From: Acanthopleura granulata
Taxonomy: Eukaryota; Mollusca; Polyplacophora; Chitonida; Chitonidae
Assembly: GCA_016165875.1 (NCBI GenBank)
Contig: JABBOT010000002.1
Location: 39,335,868-39,399,867 of the forward strand
DNA length: 64,000 nucleotides
Direction of reading: 5' to 3'
Positions within the stretch are counted from its first letter, which is position 1, and each line of letters opens with the position of its first letter. The position numbers and the translations under genes are program-made. Positions 38,501-53,500 of the stretch are shown here, in pieces. The notes below the pieces were generated by a model, which was given only the letters and a program-made list of their open reading frames with translations, was not told where the DNA came from and did no database searches.

Positions 38501-41500
38501 ATATTCACGGGTTTTATTACACATCCAATACACATTTTCATGGAAGAAGCTGGAAAATGGCCTGTAGGATGCTATTCATTCTGAGATGTAAGCTAAATGT
38601 GCTAGCATATGCGTCCTGCTACCAGAGGAATCTATGCCTAGTCAGCACATCAATCTTGCATTTACGGACTATTCTGTGTGGGACATGTTTTAGGAGCAGC
38701 CAGCCACTCGGTGAGATTATCAATGAGCGTGGTTTGATGGATAAAGTCGAATATCTACGTCGAGCTGAAACCACCTGCTGGTTTTCTCTCCAGCTTTATC
38801 TTCTACGTACTTCACGTGAGTCGGTTAACCACTGGCCAAGAGCTGAGGAAGATGACCAGAGAGCAGATCACAAAGCTGCAGCGAGCATTGTTTGCCACCA
38901 TTTATTAAGGTAGTGTTCCTCCAGTAATTCGCTGCCACAGTCGGCTTTGGCTTTATGACTGCTCCAGGAAAAGTCGACAGTGTGCCGACACAAGGTCAAA
39001 GAAGTCTCATCGTCATAATTGTCCGCAGTAAAAATCGATCCGTCTCGTCGCCTTGCGGGTAAAACTCGTTACCTTCAAAGTGCCTATTACCATTTGTAAG
39101 TGTGCAAATAGAGAAAGCGTTTTCCCATCATTGAACTCGGGACCAGCTGAGAATATTTAAGGACAAATCTCCGACTACATGCCCTAGATGAACACACGTG
39201 TGTTCATTTGCCTTGATTGTGCACATTCGTAGTTGAATCTACACCAACACCAATTATGTTCAAAACATATCATTTCTTTTGTTTTGTTGCTTGCGATATC
39301 TTGTCCTTCTGTTGTTTTTTGATATTTTTGCTTCCTCGGTAGGCAGCCACAGGCGGCACACTGAGAGTTTTTTCGTTTTAAAAACATGTGTTATGGTCCA
39401 GTTCATCAGCATTTTGTGGACAAAAACAAAGACGATTTAACACATATACATCAAAAGAATCAGAGACATGACATTTGTATTTTTTGTGTTGTGGTTGTTT
39501 TGTGGTAAGGTACAAACCACGAAGCCGTCAGGACTGAACTTATTACACTGAAATAGTTACGGTTCATAATAAGTGTACCAGATGTTGAAGTGTCCTTCAG
39601 GAAACTCAGGAAAGATAAAACTGTACATCGTACACTTCTCATACACTCTTGCGAGCCATAGTACAAAGTAAAAGAGCCTGTAACCAATAAACATAAAATC
39701 TCAAATATTTCTAATTAAAGTCAGAAAAAGTATTTAAAATTTACGCTGTCTGTAAAGGGCGCTGTCAATAGGGCGCTTCAAGTGTGGAGGTTTTTGATGA
39801 CGTCTTCAAGGTACAAACACGTTAAACATTATCCCGGCCTTTACTTGGATAGGGATAAATGGCGAACGTAAGCTGACCTTTACTGGCTATAACAGAGCTG
39901 GTACTCAATTTGTTAAGTTGTGTAGACGATCGATGGTAGTAGGCTGCGGGCGACACGGTTTCTTCTGACTTATAATACGCGAACTAAAGGGCGCTGACAA
40001 GATCAGTTGTGTCACAAACACCACTTCCTCTCAGGGCTCGAGAAACCCAAGGCGCTTTGAACACCATATCAAAAAGCATTCTTTTTTGGGCTGAAGTGAA
40101 GGCAAAACATCTTGACCGCTCTATGGATGGCTGAAGTTGATGTTTTTTTGTTTTTTTTCTTGCCATGTCAGTCCATTTTGTGCCATCTTTCTCTGAGACA
40201 TGCATTTTCAGTTACAGACTAAATGTAACGGCCAGCCTTAATTAGGATGTATACACGCATAATATTTCAGTGGCGAACGAGAACTGAGAAGAACATGCCT
40301 GTATGTCTGATAAGTATTTACCATCAAACCCCGTATGCACTTTAAACATAAGCGCTGCATAAAACATCTGGCGATAAATGTGATAGAAACATTCCCCAGC
40401 ATTTTTATTTACTCAGAGAAGACAGAAGGCTTTTGATAATATAACACGTACGTTCTTTGCCTAGGTTGGGCTGTTCAGAATGGCTCCGCACATAAAGTCC
40501 TGGATGAAAGTTGAGGACAGAGTTAGTTACCGACAATACTGACTGGCATAAATCCTGCTTTACGGAGGGATTATGTTCAGCCGCCAAAGCCGGAAGAGTA
40601 GAAGACGGTAATTCGATAGCAGACTAGTGGAAAAAGCTTCTATTTCGGTGAATTCGGATTAGTATTTATGATACTTAATCCAAGGTTCCACGATCTGGTG
40701 CATATCTGTAGAACATAAAAGGCCACAGACAATAAGTGCAAGGAATTCAGAACATTGGAGTTCCCGGATGGAAATACCATATCCCCAACGGACTGCTGTC
40801 CGGCCGACATTGACTTAAAGCCGAGGAAATGGCGGGAAAAGGTCGGTGCTCAAGTACCGGTAGGCGAATAGCCAATGTTCTGTGTAACGACGATACAGTA
40901 ACAAGTGACCAGAGTGCCGAATGAAAAACGTCTAATGCTGTTTTGATGTCCGATTGCAAATTCCTGTTTGATAAACTTGACTTCAATCAGATACATGATA
41001 ATTGTGTTTTTTCCTTCAGATACTCGACAGGCTGAAGAACTGCGGTAGCCTCCTAAAGCATTACAGGTCGCCCAGCTGTGTACGACACAATGCTATACAT
41101 TGTCTATGCAACTAAAAGCGTTAAAGGATAGCATTAAAGACGTTAAAAGACTTGAAAATACTTGAAGATACAGAATAGAGTCGTGCTGACAGGCACAATG
41201 TGAAGATGGCCTTATTGCACCAAAAAAGCCAGCCGGGTTCACTTCTGGCCAAATGAAGTGAAGTGAAAGATATTTGGAATTCAATGATCTAAGATTCTGT
41301 TTTACGCATGAAAGAAGACTCATTACTGACACTCAGGAGTTGGAGGAGAACGGCTAGTTGGAGAAAAAGAACAGCCCACAGTGGTTTATCTCCTCAGAAT
41401 TAGAGCCTTAGATTAAGAGCATCGTATGTCCTTAGACTGGAACATTGCATTTAACCCCATCAAACTAGCCAGACTTGAACGAGATCGATGGTGCGGACGT

Positions 41501-44500
41501 TCTCTGATAGATCCGAAACAATCGGAAACATGACCGAACTACGCTTAACACGTCTAAACTACGATATATAGATCCTAAGCAATCATAAACACAGCTGAAC
41601 TATCTTGAACAGATCTAAAACTACCATATATAGGTCCCAATGGCCCACAAACACGGCTGAACATTTCTCCACAGATCTAAAACTACAGTGTCATGATTTT
41701 ATGGATATCGAACATCTCTTAACAATATTGAAAAGATGTAAACACAGAGTAAACGACCGTGGCCGAACCGCAATAATCGCAGATCAGCTGTTCTACCAAA
41801 TTGTAAACTACACAGGGTCCCGAGAGCAATAACAGAGATCCCAAACAACAGTGAACTGAACTATTCCGAACACTGTGTCCCTCACGTAACTAACACGTGC
41901 GTACTACATACAGCCCCGAACTAAAGCTAGGTGATCGTGTAAAGTTTTTCAAGCCATGTGGGATTTTAGTCCCTCCAGTATTTTTTTCTTGGTACCATTG
42001 TTCTCTGCGATGTGTCATGAAACAATTATATAAATTATTATATCAGAAATCGCCTGTATCATTAACTGGTGATGCAAATATACAATACAATATATACAAA
42101 TATATACAAACAAGCGTGGTTAGTTATGATGTCAGACTGCCATATCCCGATGAATGCTGTTTGCATTAAGGTGACATCCAAAGGCATGTGATGTCCATAA
42201 TTAACATTTACCGCACTTGGGATGATCACACTGCATATTTTACTTTATCTTTTTTCTGAGAAGATCTACATGTACCATTCTCATTGCTATTGGACAAAGG
42301 GCCACTATTTTACTTCGTAACAGATCCACACTAAAAACATAACCACTCCTGTAAAATATGGGCACGAACCTATTCCACGTTGTCATTACACCCATCTCAA
42401 ATAACAAGGCAGCACAGCGAAAGTCTCCTTAATGGTTCTTAAGCTACCATTTACAGGCCCAAACAAATATGCACACAACTAAAATCCTGCGCAAAAACCG
42501 GCATTCCTCACAAACAAAGCTGAGAAGCCATGAAACGAAAATCATTACAGCCTGATGTAAGCGTCCTTTGTTCATTGCAAAAGTATAATTTGGAATACGA
42601 TATTGTGTTGTAAAGTGGAGATGGGTACACTGCCCTGACCGGACGTTTCGTTCGCGTCTGAAAGCCAAACAACAAGGCTAGTCGGGTAGTTTAGAGGCCT
42701 GGTCGGGTGCAGAGCGATCAGTGATGATCTATTGATCCATTATGAGTCCAGACATATAATCAGTAGACCCTTTAACTTCGGATGGACTTTCAGATTAATT
42801 TCGGCCATTTTCGCAGCAGCCCAGAAATGCCTGTGGAAGCAGACTTAAAGAATCTTTCAACAACTTCTAACGGCCGACGTGTGAACCTCTAGGGTATATT
42901 CTGTTTGTAAAGCTTTTAGTTGTTAAGCGCTTTGCAACGTTCAAATAAGTAGACGTTATTTCCACGTAAACCGTAAATAGACCAAGAACCTAAAAGCTGT
43001 AAAGCTCGTCTCTAGCATACGAACTTTATATGTTAGTGGGATAATCAGCGGAAAAGTTTCAAGTTATTCAGTGAGCTTTGGTAAATGATGGAAAAGACAA
43101 CTCCAGCATTTTACCAGTGTGTTATTTTACAAAAAATATGACTTGTTATAGTAAAAATCTGGGTTTTTAATAATAACCTACCTCTCTGTAAACAAGAAAG
43201 CGATATGATGACCGCCAAGTCTCAACTGATTCTCTATTTTTGGCCAATGCTGCTGTTTCAGTTCCAGTCTTCGGGATGATTGCTCTAGTTGGCTGCCTCC
43301 TGGGTTTAGAGTATTTGGGCAGAAGGCATTTGATTTGTAAACCATTTGTAAATTTGTAGAGCTCAGGCCCATGGGCGATCACTGGCACAATGGCAGCTCC
43401 CACAATTTTCCAAGGCATGAAATATGATGGCGTTTATAGCTTGTAGAATTCCTTTGTGCGAGATTGTGTTTACTTATTTACTTATTTGATTGATGTTTTA
43501 CGTCGTATTCAGGAATAGTTGACTTATAAGACGACGACGGGGGCCTCCGTGGCTCAGTCGGTTAGCGCGCTAGCGCAGCGCAGTAACCGAAGCCTCCCAC
43601 CAATGCGGTCGCTGTGAGTTAAAGCCCAGCTCATGCTGGCTTCCTCTCCGGCCGTGCGTGGGAAGGTCTGACAGCAAGCTGTGGATGGTTCTGGATTACC
43701 CCCGAGGCTCTGCCCGGTTTCCTCCTCCATAATGCTGGCCGCCGTCGTATAAGTGAAATATTCTTGAGTACGGCGGAAAACACCAATCAAATAAATAAAT
43801 AAATATACGACGACGGCCAGCATTATGATGGGAGGAAACCAGTCACGACCGTCCGCAGGTTGCTCGCGGACCTGCCCACGGACTGCTGGAGAGGTAGCCA
43901 GCATGACCTGGACTCACAACGATCGCATTGGTGAGAGGCACGGGGTCATAACGGCGCACTGGCGCGTTAAACCCCTCGGCCTCCGAGGCCCCTTCGCGAT
44001 TGTAAGCACTGTACGAATATTGCACATTCAAGCATAGTTGTTGCAACTGTTTTGCTTTCCATTACTGCATTTTAGTAAATATTTTTTTGAAATTTCAGGT
44101 CATTCATTCACATCGTCTTACCTTGTCAAAATGAGTAATCCGCACACAGAAACCGTGCATTTTCTTCACCCTTTCTTAATACCAAAAGATCTTACTGAAA
44201 CTTCTAATGATAAAGTTTCTTCACCGTTCTTCAACATTGCTTCTTCTATTCGAAACGTTAACGGAACTATCTGTCCATGGACATAGTAGTTCGGTTGGTG
44301 AAGATGCGGCATGTGTGTAAAGGAAGTAAATTTAAAGAAACATTCCCACAGGTGTGATACATAAATTTTGCTCTTGGTAAGCGGATACCTGCAGTACTCG
44401 ATGACTGTAGGGCAAATATTGACCCGCCATTCGTTATCGATCGTCTTATCACACTCAGCAATGTGTACCAAGCCTTAGTAATTATGATTTGCATAATGGT

Positions 44501-47500
44501 TGAACACAAAGCCAAGATATATGCATTAAATCAGGATGATGACAAACCCATAGAATGCTTAGAAACATAAATCCCATCATAAGCTATGCTCTGAAAGCAA
44601 CATTCGTTTGTGGAGGTTATGTTACACAGGTAAAGCCTTTTATCTCATTGTCGGCTTCGGTTTCAGTATTATTAGCCTTTTTAGTATGGTAATAATTTAT
44701 TCTGCTGATACTGGGTTTAGGGTCAGGGGAATAGATAGATATCGTGTAGTGTCCTGAAGGCACCAGCCGAGAAGAGCCTGTCAGATAGCTAGGAACACGT
44801 GCGTCACAACTCCACATCCCTTGAGATCATGGTAATTCACCCCGGGATGCAGTCTGTTTTTCACATTTACTATTTGGTATATATGCTTTTGCTGTGGGAA
44901 GCTAGCACACGAGCATATAATAAAATTTTCATCATTTATCAGTGGATCTCATGTAATGCCAGGTGAACGTTTAGCGATGAAAAATTGGCATCATTGCTAT
45001 TTGACCAGCATTGAGAATCTGTCAAACTGTGTATGGAAGTAATGAACCGGTCCATGACGTTCTTTTGAAATTATTATCAAGGGCTGCAGACAAAACATAT
45101 CCTATGATTAAAGATTTAAAGTCGTTATTCTCTTTTTATGGATATTAATTTTAATAAGCATACTGCATGGTGTGCTAAACTTCCTGTAGTCACTTACAGA
45201 TTTGCTTTTAGAAGTTTTCATTTTATTTCGGCATGTTAATAAATTATATGTTTATATTTACTATGTTATAACACGTTTATCACCTATTTATTCTAGAAAT
45301 TCCAGTACGGTTAAGTTTGTGTCCTTAGCTTTAAAGTCGCATTCAATAGTTTTTCAGTTATATGACGATGAGAACTTCTTAGAATATTTATTTATTTATT
45401 TGATTGGTGTTTTACGACGTACTCAAGAACGTTTCACTTATACGACGGCGGCCAGCATTATTGTGGGAGGAAACCGGGCAGAGACCGGGAGAAACCCACG
45501 ACCATCCGTAGCTTGCTGGCCTTCCCACGTACGGCCTGAGGGGAAGCCAGCATGAGCTGGACTTGAACTCACAGCGACCGCATTGGCGGGAGGCTTCGGT
45601 CATTGCACTGCGTTAGTGCGCTAACCGACTGAGCCACGGAGGCCCCCTTCTTAGAATATATACATGTTTCGTTGCTCTAGCCTCTCAGTGTTGAACGCCA
45701 AACGAGGCAGTAACAAGTACCATTTTTTAAAGTCTTTGGTATAACCAGATCGGTGAGTTATCCTGGATCTCTGAACCCCAAGGATGACGCTCTTACCACT
45801 GGGACACCGAGGCCGTCAACACAAACAAGGATGACCTGTAAATGGAAATCTAGGACACCTGTCGCAGAAATCTTTTTGGACAAGTTAACAATTATGTAAC
45901 ATCAATTCTAAATCAAAATAAATAGCAGTAATCATCAGTTTCGATTTCAGCTTTAAATTTTCAATACCTAAATAGACAGTTTCAGAAACATGCTTTTTAA
46001 CACAGCCGTTTGCTCAAGTCCACAAATGTGCACTGTGCAGGCTCAGTTATCGCGATCTTTGTCATGGATGTCTTCTCATATGATATCAACAGCTCAATTC
46101 CGTGTTCATGATTACACCTCTTTTCATTCATTCCAGAATGGGTTGCATAATTTCATCTTGGCTACTTCGTAAATGACCGTATACCTATTACACTGAAAAC
46201 AATTAAACAAAAACAGCCGACATTATTGTTGATGAGAATATAGCTCGGTTTAATCATGACTATCAGAAACCCTTTTGTGTTGCACGGAGATGGAAATATA
46301 GCGTGGCAAATTACACAAGAGATAACAGCACAGACCGCACAATGAATAATTCAGGATGGCTGGATAATGTATCTATCAGCAAGTTTACCGCAGGGGTATA
46401 TAGAAGAGTTTTATGGATGTCCCAGCTCCTTGACTTTTCACCTCAGTGTGTATATAGCATATAATAATACCTTATCACCACATGCACCAGAGCAAAGCAG
46501 CGCCTCTTGGCAATGTCAGGGAACTTCTGGTAAGACACACCACTCACATTAACAACAGAAATTCTAAAGGCATTGTCCATCTGCATCGAATGGTACATTA
46601 GACTGTCAAGAATTATTCTAAATAGTTAGCACAAGTTGAATACTCGATCCGGGATATCAGCAGTTGATATTTAAATGAGATCATTAAACGTCTGAGTTTT
46701 GACAACAAATGATTTGTGTATTACATGACTGAAAATGAAATTCTTGCCATTCTGATTCGAGCAAGGCAATTCCTTTATTCTCACAACAAACATAAAATCT
46801 TACATTTGCTACACATACGCCAAAATTAAATTGCAACAGATCGCTCCATACATGTGTAGGCCTAGTGAGCAGATTGCTACTTAAGGTGTTGAAACAATCG
46901 CACAACATTTGTAAAGCACAAATAAACCAATTGTGTATATCCTAAAGGAACACAGGATGTGCTCGAAGTCTTACATTCATATTAACGATTAACGATTCGT
47001 AGTACAAAATAGCTCCCTTTATGACGTGAATGGAAAAAAGTACCACTTAAAACCAGATAAACCTCGTGACTTAAAGCCTCTCTCGAACTAAACAGACGTC
47101 TACATTTGAGATTCCCTTCAGGAAAGCAAAGGCTGTACATACTAAGGATATATACTATTGACTTCAAAGTTAATTTGTATATGATTGCAAATCATAGTCT
47201 TAAGGAATAACCTGACAGAACGTTTTTGTCCCAAGCGAAAAACAAACCGCGTAAATTCCGCTCAAATGGTTCAGCTGACATTTATACTCATGGCTTATCT
47301 TGGCCATTATTATGCATGCTCACAAAACTACTTTCTCGGCTCTGTTTATAGTGTGTGGGTCAGCAAACAGTTAGAGCAGAAAAAATGCCTCGCTTGTGAA
47401 GAAATCGGCATTTGGAAGCTCATTTCTGCTTGCCTTAATTTTGCTATTTGTGTTGTATTCAATTGCCAGCGTTAAGATGGTCGTTTATGTGCTACTCCAC

Positions 47501-50500
47501 AACAACAACAACCAAAAAACCCAATTTAGATGAAATCCCAAATGCGTCAAACAAGGATGAATTTTTAGCAACATTGGCTCAAATGCCAACGACTATTAAA
47601 TACTCTTTTTGCCATCAAAGAGTTTGAAAAGTTGACACTGTTTTTCAAACATTGATGTAAGGAGATGAAGAGATGAGCGTTTCATGGAGATGTGGAGTTG
47701 ATATGGCGGACTCTATAATCGAGCACGTACTGATAGTGTTATGGAATAAATCCTGCGTCGTGCAGTTTGTGCAAAGTGCAATCAAAGCCTTGTGGGTTTA
47801 TGTACTCCTAACACGACCGTAGAGGAGTGAGTAGTTAATGACTTCTGCCCTCCGAATCCCCTTTATGTAATCTGTTGGCAAAAGAGGTCTTGTATCTCAA
47901 TATAATATCGAGAAACTGTCAGTCGCATTTCACATGATCCCGTTGTGGAACGGTCATAGAATTCAAATGTATTCTGGCTGCCTTGGATCTCCTCCAATAG
48001 AAATGTCATGGGGATTGTACTCTAAATAGATTTTTTTCATGTATACAATCACATGCCAGAATTATTCTCCGCTCCGCAATGACTCGATAAAATGCACAAA
48101 GCAAAAAAAAAAAAACAAAAAAAAAACCCACGAAGTTTTTATATCATATCTGCATTGTCATATTCCCACAGTACTTGATAATGTTGTACATAACCCATGC
48201 AGCTTCCCGTGGTGTTAAATCCACACTCCCTGGTCCTCGGCGAAAGACAGTACAACACAGCAGTAAGAAACGAATACACCCGATACACGTTACGCGGAAC
48301 ATAACTGGAAAACAAAAACCTAGCCCGTGTAAGCACACATTTAGATTATCTAACCTTTCATCGCTTGGTTGGAACAGCGCGTATAGTATTTTGGTATTAT
48401 CTCGAATAGCAATAAACAAAAACAGCGCCTTGCTAAATGTTTGACATTAGTTGCAAGATGCCTCATTCTAAACTAGTTATTAAATAACGACAAAGCACAA
48501 TAATTGCTAAAAGAAGTTTTAAAATTTTTACTATTAATTGGTTTATTGACTAATATTTATGGTTTTAACCTAGAACAGGACGAATTTACCCTCCACGGCA
48601 TGTTCTTTCGATTAGAAGCTCCAACGAGTGTCTCGTCCTGATGAGATACAGCTTAATATTCGGTAAGATGAAACTTGTTATATATTTGGCTGATGAAGAG
48701 CCTCCAAAATTTCGGAAAAGTCGGTTAGGACTGTGCATACATATATTTATATAGTGAATGGAGTAATGCATAATTTGATTCGCATTAGATACAGTATACA
48801 TAAACTATAGAGTATAAATTTGCTTCCTGTACAAAGCTCAAGTGTCGTTCTGCGTATCTGTCTGGCTGCTGACCTATTTTCTGTATGGAACAGAGCGTCA
48901 TTAGTGAGGTACCTCAATGGCGGCTGTCTAAATCTGAGAATCATTGATCAGGGAAGTCGTTGTTCTTCAAGTTAGACCGATTTGCGCTCGTGGTGACTGA
49001 TGTGACCCGGTTGTCTCATGGTAGGGCCATATTAATCAAACTTATGTAATGGTACAGGTAGGGAGGGCTTGGGAGAGCGTCTTTCGTGCCCAGTGTGCAG
49101 CTACATGCTTCGTGATGGCCAGATCCAGGGAAACACGATCACTCCGCGGCACGGCCGTCCGGGTCACACCAGGACGATTTCACACATATATACGATCTGG
49201 TCGTGGAACTAAGTTGTGCAATTTGTCGTTCTTCTTGAGTTTAGTTCACCAGCACATTTCTTTGAAATCCCCGGAGTAGAGTCCCTTCCAGAAACAAATA
49301 GGCTAGATTCAGTTGATGGCGGCTAGCTTTTCACTCAGCCAGGCAAAAATTAATTGTTTGGCCCGAGGTTGTGGTTCCAATTTGCGAAAAGCTAAGTTGA
49401 AGTGGGACATAGCTAGAACAGGGGCTGGTATCGATCTCACATTTTGGCTATTTTCGCACTTATTTCGCAATCTTCGGAAAATAGCATTCGGCCAGACGTG
49501 ATTGGTTGGACTATCCTATCTTGGGCTAGTTAGCTGTACGGGCAGACAGGTAGCACCTAATTGATATATTGATTATATCTGTAATGGCGTTAACGCAACC
49601 GCTAAATATGGAAATTGGAACCGCGAAATGATCAAATACATAAAAGCGTTTCGCAAATTTGATTTCGCCTCAGCAACATTATATCAATATACACTGTAAT
49701 AAATGCAGATTCCAGTCTGGGCTGTAAAAGTGTAAGTTGGCACAGAAGAGTGGGATTCCCCATGGGCTAGGGAAGTCTGATACTGACTACCTGGGGATGG
49801 GAGAGGCCAGGGGATTAGCCAAGTGAAGATGAAATTAATTTACATTTCTTCTGTTATGGGCCCCAGGCAAACGCACTCCAGGAGTTTGTAAAAGAAAGGT
49901 TAATATATTTTTCTCCAATGAGAGTACAGAGACTGAAACACCATGGAGCACGCGAGCCTCTGTTATTTACATTACTGCATTATCTGCAGCTCTTTGTCAC
50001 ACATCTCACCATGAATACATTACCCCAGAAGCCACGGCTGAACATTAAACAGGAGCCCTTGGCGTAACAATGGATCGTAATGAACAATGAATCTGTGGCA
50101 AAACTTCTAAGGAGGAAGGAATCATATAAATCAATGGAGGAAGGGTGGGGGCAAAGCGTTGGGTGTCTCTTGATGGGGATAATCAATCGGATAGTCAGCG
50201 GGCTATAAGTCTGTCTCTGGAGAGTTATTTAAAGGCGTTTTCCGGAAGGTGCAGGAATCCATTGCGCCATATCCCTGGAACCATCTTCCGGTATTTCTCA
50301 TAGAGCATTCTGTAGAGATCTCTGTTTTCTATACAAACATCTGGAGGGCCATAGAAAGCAGCTTACTGTCATATTCCTGCTCAAAACACCCTTGAAGAGC
50401 TCTCAGTCATCGGGATGGAGTGGAAATGTATCCATGCCAGGACGTGCGCGGGAAGTTTATGAAGCTGGTGGCGTTATCGGACTGTCTTGAGATCCGCTTT

Positions 50501-53500
50501 CCCTCTTGAACCTTGCCCGCCACTGTATAATTGGGCGCGGTTATATCTCAATGAGTACAATTAAGTTATATGCCACAGCGGGCAATACAGATACCAAGTC
50601 CGGCTATAAAACTCGTTAGACTGCCACTGACCACCGTCTACTAACCGACTCGGGGCTCTATCTCTAAAACCGCTGCCAATTGCTCGGTCTTATCACCAAC
50701 ATGTACCGTCTTCTGGCAAATATCAGTGAGTCTATGGCACCGTCGGAACGCCACAAGTATTTCCACAGGCCCTGCACACGGCTAAGCGGCTAGGAAGGTT
50801 GTCGCTTGAAGAGCAATATCATCTTAATTGAGTTGGGAGTACATGTTGTCGGTGTTAAACGAACAAATGAGCAATCACTAGAAGTAGCAGCAGAAAATAA
50901 ACACAACCAGCGCGCAAGGAAATTAATTTTCCCGAAAGGTGATAGAGTAGCACGGCTGAGCTTAGGATGTGCCGTGACTTCCTCCCTGCTCCGGCGGACA
51001 GGAAACTGGACTACAACTATTTTAATGTAATATCGAGGTGCTATAATGCCCCGTCTGACAAATTCTGCAAGTCCCTTCAACACTGACGCTGTCTATTCAT
51101 TTGCATTTAAATGGACGTATTTCCGCAAACTGTTACGAATAGCCCAATGTTGTGGCATGCTCTTATCTACGTGACGCGCGTTGTTCGTCCCCAACATTTT
51201 CCAAAGTGGCCTATTGAAACCGTTGCCATGGTTCCCCCTCGGCAATTAATTGAACTTAGTCAATTTTAACAGCACCAATCACAAAAATACAACTGTAAAT
51301 TGCTTCTCGCCTTCTTTATTGAATAAACACAACGTATTTTTAGAACACAGAAACTCTTCAGTTACTCTTACATCGGCATATTAAGCGTTCTTTGTAATCC
51401 AAGCACATCCTAACTCACGACGAATTAACGTGCGGGTTTTCGTTATGAGAAAGCCTGTTCCAACATTCTACCAGATATGCCAATCACACACTGTAATCAT
51501 TCCACGACGTAGGTGACTACCGTGTATTATAAGGAACCAACACTGCAAAAATGTTCTATTTTCGAATATCCTTTGGATTGTCATTGTAATTTAAATTTAC
51601 CGATCACCGTTGTTTTTAATACCGCGAATTTTATCTGATAGGAAACTATTCGACTTGAAACTGTCAGACATTACACTAAAGTACCCCAAAACACAATAGT
51701 TTAACATATAAAAAATGAAATATTATTCAATTATCTCTACAAAACTCGCCGTTGCACTTAAAAGGAAGAATTATGGACAGAAAAATGATTACACTACATT
51801 TATTACTTCTAAATTTTGTAATATCTATTTTTAATTTACTTAACGCAATTTCCGTTAAATGTGCTACATATCGTTCTTCATTATTCTCATCAATTAACAG
51901 TAAATGTATTTTCAATCATAGGAAACTTTGTGGTGAATGAAAAAAATCACAAATGAATTTCTACCTCAGTTTAGTGTTTAACGTTTTCCGACTAAAAACA
52001 TGGCCACTGTCTTTCAAAAGAAATATGCCTTGAAGCGACATAAGACCCTCAGTAAATAAATAAAAGCGAAATCCAACAGAACAGATATTAGCTATGCTTT
52101 CATATATGTACACCTCATTCTCTACTCACATTTGTTTACAAATTTGTACAAATTTTTTTAACGATCATATTAAACATTGCAATTATTTAAACCTGCCCGA
52201 ATTTATAGAAGAAGACGACGCTTAAATAACTAGAGTTTTGTTGCGGAAAATACAAATCACATAAATTTAATTATTGTGACTGTGATATATATTTTAAGAC
52301 GTGTTACTGGCTATTGTCAGCTGTAATCGATTAAAGAATATACAATACATGTGCTTGTCCAAAGTTCCAGAAAATCATGAATAAATCATCTTTCTCAAAT
52401 GTCAATTCTTTCAGATCAAAAATGGAGCAAAAATCTGTACGTAGCTCTTCATGGACATTCCGCTTATACAGCTATGATTTATGTCCTACATACTGGCTGA
52501 AATGTTATTTTGAACCTTAAATGTTAAACCTGGCTGCCATCGCCTTTTAACTTAGAAAATAAATTTACTAAAGTAAGGTTCACTGGAAATTGTCATTATG
52601 CCATCAAAAATTAGTAAATATACGTTCATGGCCGCACAAATCATTGTTGCGGCCTCGACAATATACTATTGATATTAAGTATTTCTGTTGAATTCAAGTC
52701 ATTTTCAGGCAGAAGAAAAAATCTGTTATTTTTTCGTCAAATACATTGAATTAATATAAATTTATTTATTTGGTATTTTACACCATGCTTAAGAAGGTTT
52801 CACTTATACTACAGCTGCCAGTTTTATGGTAGGAGAAAATCGGGCAGAGCCCAAGGAGAAAGTTAATCTACAAGTGACATGACTGAAATATCATTGTCTC
52901 AATCCTCAAATTATGAGAAATCTTTGGCTAAGTGTCTTCTGATTTACAACAATCGTATGTCATTGAAGGACTTATTAATGCTTAAACCGGCTAGAGTCAC
53001 TGTCGGTCTTTGTATATAACTGTACCTCCAGATGTGACCGTGAAATATTTACAGCGAAATCTGCAAATGGCTTTTATGTGACAAACGTCATAAATAATAT
53101 CATATATATTTGCCTCGAGCAATATTTGATGATTGATCGATATGTTGTAAAACTGGGTGAGGTGAAACGAAATTCCTGCACCTAGTGATGTCTTGACTAC
53201 AGAGACATCACCATGTATTAAAAATGACGCCATTGTGATGTGGATATCACCATGGGCAATTATGAGAATGGAGGTTTCCGAATTTGACGCTTTTGGTCGC
53301 CTGTGGACAAGGGACTATGGACAGCACTTATTAAGCACGGGGCACCATTCATCAACGACAGGAAATGAAGCAAATGATATTAACTGTATACTCTTCGAAG
53401 GTTTCCATACATGCATAAGTGAATCCTGCATATTTCCAAAACTGAATTTAAGTTTATAGTTGCGTTCAATTCCCACTCCAGCTGACCAATGAGAAATCTT

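Noticed and set aside
38434..38913. 159-codon plus-strand frame inside intron 1
   Set aside because: Composition and content match nothing known; no promoter or splice evidence.
43541..43640. Functional tRNA gene
   Set aside because: A- and B-box-like sequences belong to a SINE head: the same head, body and tail recur at 45.4 kb with target duplications, and no cloverleaf is evident.
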